From Cannabis sativa (taxonomy: Eukaryota; Streptophyta; Magnoliopsida; Rosales; Cannabaceae): a stretch of 64,000 nucleotides of DNA. Positions within the stretch are counted from its first letter, which is position 1; every line of letters begins with the position of its first letter. Of the stretch, positions 45,571 through 58,600 are shown one piece after another. The position numbers and the translations under genes were made by a program. The notes below the pieces were generated by a model. It had not been told where the DNA came from and did no database searches. It was given only the letters and a program-made list of their open reading frames with translations. The stretch spans positions 71,258,600 through 71,322,599 of the forward strand of contig NC_083602.1 of the NCBI RefSeq assembly GCF_029168945.1, given 5' to 3'.

Positions 45571-47614
45571 TGTAACGCCCTGTCCAACAGGGACGCCACA
45601 TGTGTGCAATTTAATAAAATACTTATATAGATACTATATTATACCAAAAGTGTGGGTAATTAAATTTTTTTGTAATTAAAATCAAGCATGTAAAAACTTC
45701 TTTATAGTAGAAGATAAGTAACGAGAACTATGGGGACCCCTGTTTTCAAAATATTACAAACTAGTTTATTAGTACTTTTACATTATAAACTTTGTAATCC
45801 CAAAATACTATCAAAATGAAACATCCTGTTCACAGGGCCGAAACACTGCGACTGATATGTACATTGCTACTACGATCCCGAACTCATGGCTATTCAACCT
45901 TTGCTTTCCCCTTACCTGCACCATAAAGCACCCGTGAGTCACAGAGACTCAGCAAGAAAAGTGAACAAAACAATAAATGAACAATGATTATCAATTTAAT
46001 CTCATGTCATCATGTTTACACATTACATAATATCATAAAGTACCCCTTTACACATTACACAATCTTGGTACTTTATAAAGTACCCCTTTACCACTCGTTA
46101 ACCACGAGCTGTATATGTCACTATCGTTGCCCGATGAAGCAAACGATAAGTAAGAAAACTAACCGCGGTTTCAAGAGTAATTACTCGTAACGGTATTAAC
46201 CGTTTCCAACCCTAGGTCATAACCTAGGCTCAACAAATATTTAATCAAAGTCTTGATAATAATCAAGGCCATAACCTTTCAACCATTAATATTTAACCAC
46301 ATACGGTGCTTACCACTTTTCTTACCTTAGTTCTGAACTCAAGTGTGCGGGCCAACTCGAGTGGGAAAAAAAAAACTAGGCGATCCCAGTCCTATGTCAC
46401 GACAACCAAAACTCAATAAAAACCTTAATCAAATTTCTGATAATCAACTCTAATTCTCACAATCGAACACACCCTAGTTTCCCCCGGATCAAACTAGCTT
46501 AACTGTCTCTAAAACACCCTGAATTCCAGTCCGAAAGACACCCCAAATCAGATCGGACTTGAGGAGAAAAACCCAAAATCCCCCTTTCCTGGGAAAAACG
46601 GTCGGCCGTTTTTCAGACACCCAGAAAAACGGCCTGCCTTTTTTTCCTGGCAGCCATGGTGATTTCTGGTTTTTCACCCCAAAAACCAATCAAACCTCCA
46701 CCAAACCTGCTCAAACCTTCCAAAACAGTATAATAACATAAATATAACATATCCCAAGCTTCAAATTACAATAGTTCAATCTCTAACTTAAATTCATATA
46801 CTCAAGTGAAAGAAAATCAATTTCTTTACCTTCTTCAAACACAACACAATCTCAACAGCCATGAAATCAAATAAAACATGCACAAACAAACCTAATTCAA
46901 CTAAGAAACCATGCTCAGAACTCATCTAAGCCTACAGCCATGAACACCCATAAAGAACTAATAAAAACCTAGCTTAAAACCTAGGAAATCACCAAGAACA
47001 TAAGGAGGAACTTACCTCAAGGTTCTAGGTTGGCTTGGGGGTTGAGTTAACTCTAAAATGGTGGATTTGCTGAGGAAAAGAAGTCTCCTAATGGCTGGCT
47101 CCAGCTTGCCCGAGAGAGAGAAGGAGAGGATTTGAAGATGATGAAGTTACTTAGCCTCCAAGTAACTTAATAATAAGATTTTCTCTTCTTTTTCTTTCTT
47201 TTCTATTTCTATTTATTTTTTAAAAAAAAAAGTCTCAGCCCCTAAATAAAAAAATAAAAAGGAATAAAAGTAAAATTATTTAAAGAATAATTAAATTACC
47301 CACAAAGCTAAAAAAAATCTCTAAAATAACCTAAGGGCATTTTGGTAATTTTACTAATCCCTCAACCCGAAATTCTAATAAAATTCTAACCTAATCCGGA
47401 ATATTCTCAAAATATTTCTTCCATTAACGTCGTGACATTACTAACCACATCGCTAAATTTCCACAATTGCCAGGCCCGAAAAATATTTTATTTCATTAAA
47501 TAAATTCTCAATAATTATCCCAAGTAAGATCATAATCTTACTTCGTTTCCAAAATAATTACATATTTAATAAAATATGTCTATTTAAATATTATTTATTT
47601 TCCGGGATATTACA
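45571..47614 (-). mobile_element. Solo LTR, Tekay-type Ty3/gypsy, 2044 bp
   Basis: TGTAACGCCC...GATATTACA, with the TSD tttag at 45566-45570 and 47615-47619. The ends match element C in type and orientation. It contains paired palindromic blocks (about 46594-46613 and 46624-46643) and the 16-bp palindrome GTACTTTATAAAGTAC near 46069. No internal coding sequence. Confidence 0.85.
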
Positions 47615-47676
47615 TTTAGGATGTTAATTCAACATACTTGTTAGTAAATCTAGATCCTGGTAAAATATTCCCGACA
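47615..47676 (+). repeat. Diverged family-A-like LTR end
   Basis: Continuation of 45123-45570: ATCCTGGTAAAAT and a terminal CCGACA. Confidence 0.6.
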
Positions 47677-48960
47677 CCCGGCGCCTAGGTTAACATCCCG
47701 GTGCCCAGGTTGACATATGATGCCAACCTGGACGCTGGATAAGTGTAAAAATTTCCAATAAATGTACTTCAAAATGCCTAAGTGATATTTTCACATCACT
47801 TATTCTATTTCTGTGTTACGACAAAGCATGTCACCAATTCTCAGAGATGTCGATGTTCTGTGGAAATGAGAGACTCGAAACTCTTCATCTCCCAATGAGT
47901 TTCCCATGTTGGAAAAGAGAAATTCAAAGTCGTAAATTTTACTTCTTTGACTTCATGGATCTTAGCTATTGAGAAAAACTAGATGGACAATCAAAATAGA
48001 ATCAAAATTGGATAAGCAAAACCCAATGCACCAGACCATTTGTCAACCTGGGCACTTAGTACTCTAACCTGAGCTCTCGGGATCTTATTTTGATACTTCC
48101 AAGGTTCTTGAAGTTGAGGATGGGGTCTCCTACCACATTTTTGACTATTTTGATTCATTAGTCAAATCAAATTTGGAATTTGAATAATTAAAACCAACGC
48201 TTTAGGTTGATTATCAACTTGGGCACTGGGCCTAGTGCCAGGTGTGAACTTAGCACTATATCCCCCTTTTAGCCTTTCAAAAGTTTCGTTTGGTCCTCGA
48301 AATTAATTGAATCTTAATCTTTTCTAGAAAAAGAGAAGTTTCTTGGAAAATTTCTTGAAAAACATCATCGAAGTCGGCCCAAGTTGACAAAATGTCAACT
48401 TGGGAGCTGGGCTAGCCCCATGTGTCAACCTGGGTGCTGGGCTTTACATCTGTCACCCAAGAAGTGTTGTTTCTTCCCCAAAAGTGTCGATTTCCCTATT
48501 TTTGATGAACACAAAGAAGATGCAAAAGAAAGATTTTCAATTTGATACTTGGAAGGTACTCAGATTGACAAATTGTCAACCTGGGTGCTGGGGTGCTCGA
48601 GCACCGAATGCTTCGGGTGCTCAAAAATGAACTTGCTCTGAATTTGGTTATGATGCCTCAAATATATCCGTGATATGTCTAGTTGATGTCCTAAAGCAAG
48701 GTTTGACCCATTTGCACTAAAACGGTCCCAAAAACTAAAACCCTAGTTACGAAGGTCAACTTGGACGCTGGGTGAAATCCTAGGTGCCCAAGTTGGATTC
48801 TTGGTTGCAGGTTAATACAATTTCAGCTCTCGAGGCTTGGATTTGATTACTCTATGTTGTCATGGTACATAATACTGAAAGATAGTGAGTTGGATTCAAG
48901 TAATAAAAGTCTAAACTTCTATCTCGGAGCTCCCAAAGACAACCTGGGTGCAGGGCTAGG
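47677..48960. repeat. Dispersed array of a 19-bp motif, both orientations
   Basis: Consensus TGTCAACCTGGGTGCTGGG, degenerate. Plus-orientation copies start at about 47721, 48041, 48212, 48393, 48423, 48574, 48753 and 48937. Inverted copies are at about 47679, 47699, 48374 and 48782, with weaker ones at 48230 and 48561. Spacing is irregular (30-320 bp) and the DNA between copies is unique. No ORF, LTR or known repeat explains it. Confidence 0.7.
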
Positions 48961-50082
48961 GTCCCCTCCTAGGTCGACTGCTATGACTTGGGTCTACTCA
49001 ACTCCATGACGTAATCTTTCTTGCCATCTGCCAAACATTGATGTACACATCATTAGGAAAAGTTTTTTGGTTAAAATTTTCCCCCTAAGTAAACTTTTAC
49101 ACTTGTGTGGAGTTGACTTGATGACGTGAAGCGGGCTTGTTTTTCTTAAAACTACCAGATGGGAATCAATTGTGAAATTCTTAGGCAATTTTTTCTGTTC
49201 TTCAAGCATCCCCAATAAAATTAGGACTTTTGATTCCCTTTCTTAGTCCTTTGGAATTTTCAAAAATCAATTAACAAATAAAAAGAGGAAAAGCTTATCC
49301 TTTTTTTTTTTAACTTATCTTAGACCTTTTTCTTCAAAAATTTGAACTTTTCTTACATTTGTTATGCAACAAGGATTGATTGGCTTTGAATCCTAATCCT
49401 ATATGATAGTACCAATCAAAAATTAGAGGAAAAAAGAAGAAGAGAAAAGACTTTTGATCTTTTGCTTATTATTTATCTTTTTCTTTTAAATCTCTAATTT
49501 TTCTTTGATCTTAGTAGCATTAGGAATTGATGTTACCTATTAAATTTGAATTCATATTCCTATTTCTATAGGAATTTCAAAATTTAGCTTGAAAAGAAAA
49601 GGGAAAAGATATATTTATTTATTTTACTTATCATTTACCTCTTTCTTAAAAGCTTTAAACTTAAAAACTCACAATTGCTCTAGGATTCGGAGATTGAACT
49701 CACCTATAAATAAGAGAGTATTCAATCAAAATTTTCCTTCCTCCCACTTTTATCTCCATTCCCAATACTTAAAAAATGCCTTGGAATTTCATTTTCATCA
49801 AGCCTTATAGTGTTCTTCACCCTCCAAGGTAGGATTTTTTTTTCTTTCTCGACGTCAACTCTTTTTTTTTCTTAAAAAAAAAAAATTATTCTTCTCCTCC
49901 TTTGTTGATCTTACTTCAAGGATTCTCAAACTTCCAAAACCCTTAAATTATTTATTTTAAGACCTTTAAAATTCTAAAATACTTTCCTAGCGAATTGAAG
50001 ATTTGTTCATTCGAAATTGCTTGAATTTTTTCATAACCCAATTAGACTTCTCTTGGGTTGTAAGAAACTTATATGAGTTGTC
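48961..50082 (+). other. AT-rich region upstream of a transposon-derived pseudogene
   Basis: No coding sequence recognised. A TATA-like box (tataaata, 49705-49712) lies about 370 bp before the ATG at 50083 and could be the old promoter. Confidence 0.4.
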
Positions 50083-52440
50083 ATGGCTAGGATGAAGAGA
50101 AGTAGAATGTTGCTTGATGAATATGACCCCCATATGACTCAGTTTATTAGAGCTAAGCTAATTATGCCTAAGTCTAAGAACTTAGACAAGGCGCGTTGTG
50201 GGAAGGTGATGGCAACTGAGCTTCTTAAATCTATCAGTGAGAGTGATGATCCGAGAGATCGAGGTTTTAGGCTAAGACCTGTTGTGTTTAGCACTCTTAT
50301 TGAACATCCGGCTCAATTAATACGAGATGATTAGTGTTGTTGGGAAGCAACGATACGGTGGTCCCAATGGCTCCTAGAACACTTACTGTAGTGCTTGGTT
50401 GAGATTCCAAATGAATTCCAGTGCTTACTTACTCTTACATCCATTCCATGGTTCATATCCATAGATGATTTCTTTGGAGTCTACCCCTACCAGATAAACC
50501 TAAATGGCTATAGGATCCCTGCCACCTTCTTTATCTTTTACCGACTAAGAAACTGGCTTGTTCCAACTTTCCATGAAATAAACTTTCTTTGTGACTTGAA
50601 AAGAAGTCCAACTTGAAAAGAAGAATGATTTTACCACTTCCACCAATTTAGCTCATACAAAGAAAATATTACCAAGAGTATCTACAACCTTTACCATCAG
50701 AAATACTTTTATACCCGTGTTCTTCCCTTGAGACACATAATCTTCTAAAAGGCTAGTCCTTTCAAAATACATGCTCCTCTGATCGACATAAAGATGAGAG
50801 TTGATACCATATTGTTTGAAATCAAATCATGGGAAAGAGATGGGAGAACCTATTAAATATTGAAAATTTTCGAAAGGTTGGGCTTATAATGTCTTACTAG
50901 CGAGTGTATGCTAACACTTGCTTTTTCAATGAATCTTGGACAATGTTAGTCAAGTAGGATTATGAGTATGCTCAAAGTGCAAGTGTCATCTTGTCTTAGA
51001 CAATGTCAAAAGAAGTGACCTCACTTCAAAGGGACACAAAGTATTAGAGGAGAATATATGTGCTCTTAGACCAGGAAGATGGCGAAGTTTCCTCCACTCG
51101 AACTTCTCTGGAAAAAGATGGGGAATCAACAAGTTGTTGATGCTCCATGCTATGTAGTTGAACTTTGATGTTTTGCTTTTCTTCTATTGTACTAATCACT
51201 TGTCTTTTTTCTTTGCAGAAAACATGAGCTTCTTGGTTGCTATGGAATCTTGTTTAAACTCTAAGAGGAAAATTCTAATGTCAAAGGAGTCTTAACCTCT
51301 CACAAGGTAAGTAGTTTACGGCATCCCTGTTGCTTCTGTTGCTTCAAAGAAGAAGGTTAGGAAGAGGAGTAGACCTATTAATGTTGCTCCTCCTCCTCAA
51401 GACTTTACCTGGGAGAATTTTACCATTGCTGGTGTTCATTAGAGATCTCCTATCGATATCTCTCTGGATGAGGCTAATCATGGTGTTTTGAACTAGGGTT
51501 CATATTTGGTGGAGCAACTACGTGAGTAGGGTTTCTGGCTTCTTTCACATGGTGATGCCTTAATAGGCTCCAAGGCAGAGAATATCCCATTGCAGAAGTT
51601 GGTTAGCACTAAAACTTTGCATTTTATTGCTCAAAGATGCTTCACTAACATCTTTAGGGTAACAATTTTGTCTCATATGCTTCTAGCTTAACTTTCATTT
51701 GTTTAACATCACCTGACATTATGCTCTTGTCTTCAGGCTTGTGTTGTTTATGCTTACACCATGGATAACGAACACAAGAAGGTGGTTAAGCTTATTGAGA
51801 AGCTCCAGGTTGCAGAAGATCATGCTGTTCCTGCAGAAGACCAAGTGACTACTTTAAAGGAGAAGATCGGTTCTCTGAAGAGTGAGTTGACTAGTCTTTG
51901 AGAAGTTTCTAGTGGTGCCAAAGCTCGAGAGAGTAGCCTGAAGAAAAACTTGGTAGCTGCTCAGAAGAAGACTTCAGATCTTGAAGAGTCTTCTTGTCTT
52001 GCACTAGATGAACAAACTTTAATAGCTATTTATCTTAGAGACTAAGTCAAGGTCTTGAAAGAGCAAGTTACTACTCTTGAGAATCAAGCTCATCTTGATG
52101 TTACCTTCTACAATGGCTTATGCTTTGATGCCATATATAAAGTTTGGTCTGCCAATGGAGGAGCAAAGTCATTCAGTTTGTCAGGCTTTCCTCACACAGG
52201 TGCCGAAGTTTGTTAAGTGTTGTGAGCAGCATTGTAGTGAAGAAACTCCCCAGAAAATATATTTCATTGTGAGAGGTGGTGAGCCAGTGGTCTAAAAGGC
52301 TACGAGAGTTGAAGGCTACAACCCTGAGCATCCCGACTTCCCTCCTTCTACTATTGATGCACCGATTGTAGAAAGTTAGGGCAAGGATGAAGCTATTGTT
52401 GATGTGATAAGCATTGAGGACATTGTCAGAGTCCATTCTT
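50083..52440 (+). pseudogene. Decayed transposon-derived gene, 'gypsy-type transposon' coiled-coil family
   Basis: Open stretches in changing frames. An N-terminal 83-residue piece begins MARMKRSRMLLDEYD (50083-50334). A segment with FFGVYPYQINLNGYRIPATF (50395-50616) resembles the plant 'putative gypsy type transposon' domain (PF04195-like). Further on are a lysine-rich piece (51340-51440) and a coiled coil, NEHKKVVKLIEKLQVAED then TTLKEKIGSLKSELTSL (51760-51900). A tail with GYNPEHPDFPPSTIDAP follows (52312-52370). Intron-like gaps with GT...AG ends occur at about 51659-51737 (in frame on both sides), and an AG acceptor at about 51219. Many stops show it is dead. Family recognition is tentative. 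Confidence 0.45.
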
Positions 52441-53433
52441 CTCTTTTATTTTTAGCATTTAGCTTTAGTGTGTTAGTTAGTCATTCTTGGATGGTCCTTT
52501 GATGTGGATAAGCCTTAGTAACATGTTATAAGAATTTGTTTTAGTTAAATTAAAAATTATTTCCAACTTAATAAAACTTTTATTGCAATGTTTGCTTTTT
52601 TATTTTAGTTTATCTGTTATCCCTTGATCGTTTAACACTTGCACAGTACACCATTTCTTAAGAAACTCGATTACTGGGACTAATGTCACTGCTCCTTAAA
52701 GTTATCTTTACCATGAGAGTACTAACACAGATGTGTGAAAATAATTTTGAATGCTCGTGTAACATATGGCTTTCATATACCATAACATAACCTATGTGCC
52801 CCCCAAGTGATCAAGAAAGTACCTTCATTGGTCACTTACAATACATAATCCCCCTGAGCCTTCTTGATCATTGCTCTTGAGTGGTGTTACATGTGTGAGC
52901 ACTCTCCACTTATCTGAGGATTCATGAGTGGCAGTGTTTAACTCACTAAAGAAAGAACCAAATAATAATTGGAGAGTACAAAGATGATAGAAAAAAAAAT
53001 CCATCAAATCAGGCTTCTTATCCACCCGGAATGTATGCACAACTAATCCATGAGATGTCATGGAATAGGGATACTTTAGAAAAATTGGTAAGTAAACTTG
53101 TAAAAACGTATAATGATCATACATCGGTGTAAAGCATAGAGAAAACAAAGCTCAATACCAAATTACAATCAATATTGAAGTGTAAGTATAGACCAAACAA
53201 CAAGCAGCTACTCCACACTCGCATCAATAAAATTTGCTTGAATGATTGTAATAGCCCGTAAAAAAATATCATGGCAAAAATAAGAATCCAACAAACTTAA
53301 ATATACACTATAAATTAATAAATTTAAATTGATTTGATAAAAAGGAATAGAAAACTTATCTCATCAACAAGATCTTCGAATCTTCATTTGAATTTTTGGG
53401 ATAGACAATAAATCTTTAACATTATCATAACAT
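52441..53433. other. Intergenic, nothing recognised
   Basis: AT-rich. Polyadenylation-like AATAAA (about 52569) could end the pseudogene transcript. Short ORFs (52825-53148) show no domain. Confidence 0.4.
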
Positions 53434-55304
53434 TGTTGGAATTATTTTACCAGGATCTTAGATCTACTCACAATTATGTTGATTAACATCCTAAATATGA
53501 ACTTCTAAAACGATTATAAGTAAACACATATAAAGTATGAGAAACCTTACATTGGTTGCAGCGGAATAATATGTCTCCTTTCACTCAGATCTCTAACCCT
53601 TGTATCCTTTCTGTCGCAGAGTATTATCAAGATCTGAGCCCGAATGTCCTTTTTTGTTGAATCTGGATTCTTCACGATCTTCCACACTATGATTGAGGTA
53701 CCACTTGTTGTGTGTGGGCACTACTCTATCACTAAGAGGTTTCGAAACAACCAAAGAAGAAGAAGGAAAGAGAGGTGGCGACTAGGTTCAGAAAGATGGC
53801 TCAGGTTTTTCTCTGAAAGGAATAAGATGCATGTTACTTTCCTGGAGCCATCACTTTCTATTTATAGAATACCACATAGGGTTAGGTTTGAATTATTTGG
53901 CATTAAAATAATAAAAATATTAATTGATAAACCCTATACAAGTGGCCGGCCATGGCTTGTGGATATGGGCCTCACTTTTGCAATTTTGCTGTTTTATCAT
54001 TTCTGCATCCCATTTTCTCAAAAATGCCAATTTTCAAATTCAACTATTTAAATGTCAATTTCAACTATTTAATAACTATAATTAATTATTAAATAATATT
54101 TTCATTTATTATATTTATTAATTAGACTAACCAAAGTCTCTTAATTAACAAATATACCCTATAAACTCTTTCTTTACAGTTTCGCCCTTACTTAGTGATA
54201 AATTCACAAATAGACATAGTCTAATTTGAGAATTATAATTGATTAATCAAAATCAATTAAATGAGTCTTACAAGTAGTATTGTCTCAACTAGTGTGGGGA
54301 CCATGGGCCTATATATCCGAGCTTCCAATAAGCAGATCAAGAATTTACCTCTTAAATTCACTGACTTATTAATTCTTCATTGAATCCACGCAAGAACTTA
54401 GAATTGCACTCTCAGCTATATAGAACGCTCTATATGTTCCACCATATAGACACGCTATTAATTATCTATTGTTATAATCCTAATTTGATCAATGATCCTC
54501 TATATAGATGATCTACACTGTAAAGGGATCAAATTACCGTAACACCCTACAATGTATTTTATCCTTAAAACACTTAACCCCGTATAAATGATATTTCAGC
54601 TAAGTGAAATGAGTACTCCACCATTTATTTGATTTTGGTCAAGCTCGAAGGAAATCATCTTTTACTTTCTATTCGCCAGATAGAAGCTATAGATTCCATA
54701 TTTATGTTAGCGCTCCCACTCAATTGCACTACCGTGTTCCCAAAATATACGTATCACCCTGACCCAAAAGTAGGCTTAACTAACAAATCAAAGAACACGA
54801 ATAACACTCTTGAGATTGAGCTTAATCATATCAGGATTAAGATCATTTGATCTAGGATCAACTAGGTGCTATTGAATTGAATAGATATTACGGTAAGTTT
54901 AATAAATCTATGTCAAAGTTCAATATCGGTCCCTTCCGATGCATACTCCATGCATCCAACCCAAGCTTTACCTTAACCAATGCTCTGGAAAGAACATAGC
55001 ATTTCTCCAAATGCAAGTAAACTCTGTTGTAGATTGTCATATCAGTAAAACCCCAGTGTTCTGATAAATTTAGGAATCTTTAATCACATAGTCATGTTTA
55101 CTTTCCACTGTGCTGACAACACAATAAACAAGAACAAGTATGTGAAAAGGGTTTGGATGAATTTATAAATCAAATAGACAAATAATTGATAAGGTGAACC
55201 AAAACATACACAAAATGAATGAAAAATACTTCTGTTTCTTTATTGATATTAAATAATACGGATTACATTGAAATGGAGTTTTATTTAGGGCATAAAACCC
55301 AACA
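53434..55304 (-). mobile_element. Family-A copia solo LTR, 1871 bp
   Basis: tgttggaatt...aaacccaaca on the plus strand, with a perfect TSD aacat at 53429-53433 and 55305-55309. It reads toward the left, away from the lipoxygenase promoter and in the same direction as that gene. ORFs inside (53644, 54629) are LTR sequence. Confidence 0.92.
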
Positions 55305-55643
55305 AACATCAAACTTTTTTTATAACTAACAAAATTTAACTCAAACAAAACATAACCAAACAATAACAATATATAAAATTACTATTAATCATACAAATGT
55401 ATAATAATATATGAATGATTATGATTAATTTAATAAAAATATTTATGTTAAAATTTATTAATAATCAAAAGAAAGAATAAAATATTATAAGACAACCCAT
55501 ATTGAAAGTAATATTTGAAATATATTAGAACTACACAATGCATGTGCCTTTATTTTAAACACACAAACCCAACCTTCTTAAAATGATTACAAACGATATA
55601 CATAATTATAATATTACTAAACACCAAAGGGATCGTATGCTTT
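55305..55643 (-). terminator. Lipoxygenase 3' flank with polyadenylation signal
   Basis: The minus strand carries AATAAA at 55549-55554, about 90 nt after the stop codon and in AT-rich sequence. The rest, up to the solo LTR, is AT-rich with no other feature. Confidence 0.5.
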
Positions 55644-58600
55644 TTATATTGAAACACTATTGGGAATTCCCTTCCCAGTAAGTCCCTCGTCACTAGTAGG
55701 ATAAAGCAAAGTGTAAGGAACCTTAACTGGTCCAACTCTGTTCTTAAGTTTCTCATCATTGTTCATATTCATAATTTTCTCTTCAATCTCAGCAAGTTTC
55801 TTACCAAATCTATCAAAGGCCTCCAATGGAGCTGTGTCTGAAGTCCATTGAGGAGTGTCTCTTTGACCAAGATAGACCTCATCAGAAGCATGCCTTGATA
55901 AAATCTCAATGAGAGCAACCCCAATAAGGGTAGGAAGCTGAGCAGTGATTGTCTTCAAGAAAGCCTTCTCAGGATTAGATTGAAGCTCTTCATACTCAGG
56001 AGTACCTTTTTCGGGCATGAACCGTCTGCTTAGTGTGGGGCGGTTTGGAAGGTAACCTGCATAAGGGTACTGTCCAAAGTTGACAGCTGCGTGGAGGGCA
56101 GAAGCAATCCATATGATTATGGTGCAGGAGTCAATCAACTCTTGACGAGTTTGCATTTTGGGCCACCAAGGTTCATTTTTCTTGTCACCGTGACCCTCTT
56201 CTCTAACCTCTTTCCACCATGATTGAAGCTCTGAGTCTTTTTGAATGGCTTCATCAGTCTTGTAGTAGAAAGAGCAGTAGTCTTCAACCCATGTTTTGAT
56301 TGCATACCATATTTCAAGCCCATCAACACCATAAGGGTAGTCCTGTATCAGTAGCCGAAGACCATGGGGCGCACTTGAGTCCTTCACTGCCATTCCTCTG
56401 CATATGTTGAAAACATGATCAAATGCAAACTCAAAAACTATGATTTAGAAAACTATGATGAATACTTGAAATGACTGTACCGCTTCATGAGTTCTTCTGG
56501 TAGAGCTTGCTCTGGGAAAACCCAGTTCTTATAAACTGCTGAACTCATTTCCATGGCATACTTCGCTGGAAAGACAGTGAATTCAAGAATGCCTCCAGCA
56601 TTAATGAGAATCTGTCTGGCAAATGCGTTGATATTCATAGTGTCTCGAAAATGTGGTTGCAAGAGCTTGTGAATTGGGTGAAGAACACTTAGCTGCCTGT
56701 TGGTTGCTATTACAAATGGCTCGATGGCAGCATGAGTGTTCAACCTGTGATTGAAAAGATCATTACAAGAAAACCAAAAGGAAAAACTTCCCAGTTACAA
56801 AAAGTAAGAGTAAAGTTGTTTAATACCAATGACTAATGAGTTGATGAACCCCAGAGTCATTTACAGCAGCATAGGCTTTAGCTAGCTGCCAAATGTGACT
56901 CTCTACACCTTCTTTTGTCGGAGTGAAAACTTTGCTAACAACACCAAATTGATCACCATCTGGATGTGGCAAGCTTAATTCGATCGCCAATGGCTTTAAA
57001 GTGCCATCATTTTTCAAGAAAAGAAGTGTCCTTGTTGCATAGATTTTTGAGGAAGTTGAGTTTATCCTCCTCAGGTAAGGGAACAGCATATCATGGTGGT
57101 TCAATATAAACAACTTGTTCTTCTCAAGTGCCTATTAAACCAGTATAAATAACTTGTCATTGAACACTTCTTTTGAAACAACAAACTCTAATGCGTTAAA
57201 ATTTGAGCAGTGGAATTTAGTTACCTCATTCACAGTGAGCCCATCTAAGTTATTCTTGATGTGTTCTTCAGTTATGGTACTTGTTTGATCACCATAAGTG
57301 TTTTTGTCTAGCTTGCTTGCTGGTGGAAATTCCTATATAAAAGAAAAAGAAAAATAGAATTCATTGAATATGAAAGTCAATTTACTTTTTCAAGTAAATT
57401 CTTAACTAGTTTTGAGAGGTTGAATTTACTTGGAGAAGACTAATGGAAACGGGGTTAACTCCAGCCAACATTTCTCTTGCAAATTCTTCATCAGTCCTCC
57501 AAGCAGACCTACTCTCTAGTCCACATTAAAAGATAAGAAAATAGCATTGAGACAACACGTATAAAGTACAGAATATAAAGCCTAAACTCCTATAATGACC
57601 GCCCATATTATACCTTTAAGAACTTGAGGAAGAGGGTATTTGAGGAGTCTTTCACCATCTGTTCTAAAAATTTCTTTAAGCATCTCAGCAGGTATGTTTT
57701 CTCTAATGTCATCAACCAACCCTTTAGGCAGCTCAATCCCTCCATCATACATATTCAACACATCTTGGAAGCTATCAAACTCAGAAGGAGTGTTGTCAAA
57801 CTTGGATTCTAACTCAGGTTTAATGACTTGTGCTACAGATTTAAGAGCATAAGCAAGGAAGTCAGACATCTTTAGATGCCCAAATCTCTCATCTCTTGGA
57901 ACATAAATGTTCAAACTCATAAGAATCGGCAACCTGCTCTCTGTGTTAGGATCTGTCAAATTGTATATTTATCAGAAAATTGAAATTTAGAATAAGAATG
58001 ATAAAAATAAAGAAAAGAAAATATGCATACAGATAAACAAAAGTTTAACCTGTCTTAGTTGGTGGTCTTCCAGTTCTTCCTCTACGAGGATAAGGGTACT
58101 CACTAGACCCTCCAAGAACTGGACGAGCATACTCAGGGCCCTTATCTGGATTGGCCAAATCATTGTAATAAGCATAGTCATATACTCTATCCCACTCTTG
58201 AAGCTCTCCTTCTCTATTTCCTCTTAAGCTAAGTAGCTCTTCTTCTCTGTATTTGAGCAGTGGAGATGGTGTTTCACTTGGAAGATATGTCTACACCAAC
58301 ACCAACAATAACAACATATATTATGTAACATAACATATGAACAATCATACCATACCATATAGTCTAATGTTGAAAAGTTTACATTATTGGTGAAGAAAAT
58401 ACGATCTTTTTGGTAACGTTTAGCCGGGTACACCCATGAGTTGCAAACAAAATGGACCCTAGTTTGATCAGGATAATCAAGTGTGAGTGTCTTGAGGTAG
58501 AATTCACTGTGGTGATTATTTCTTATCGAAAAAGCCCCTGCAACTCCTATATCATTATCTTCCAAGTCAAAAGTGACCTTAAATGCAGACTCTCCTGCTG

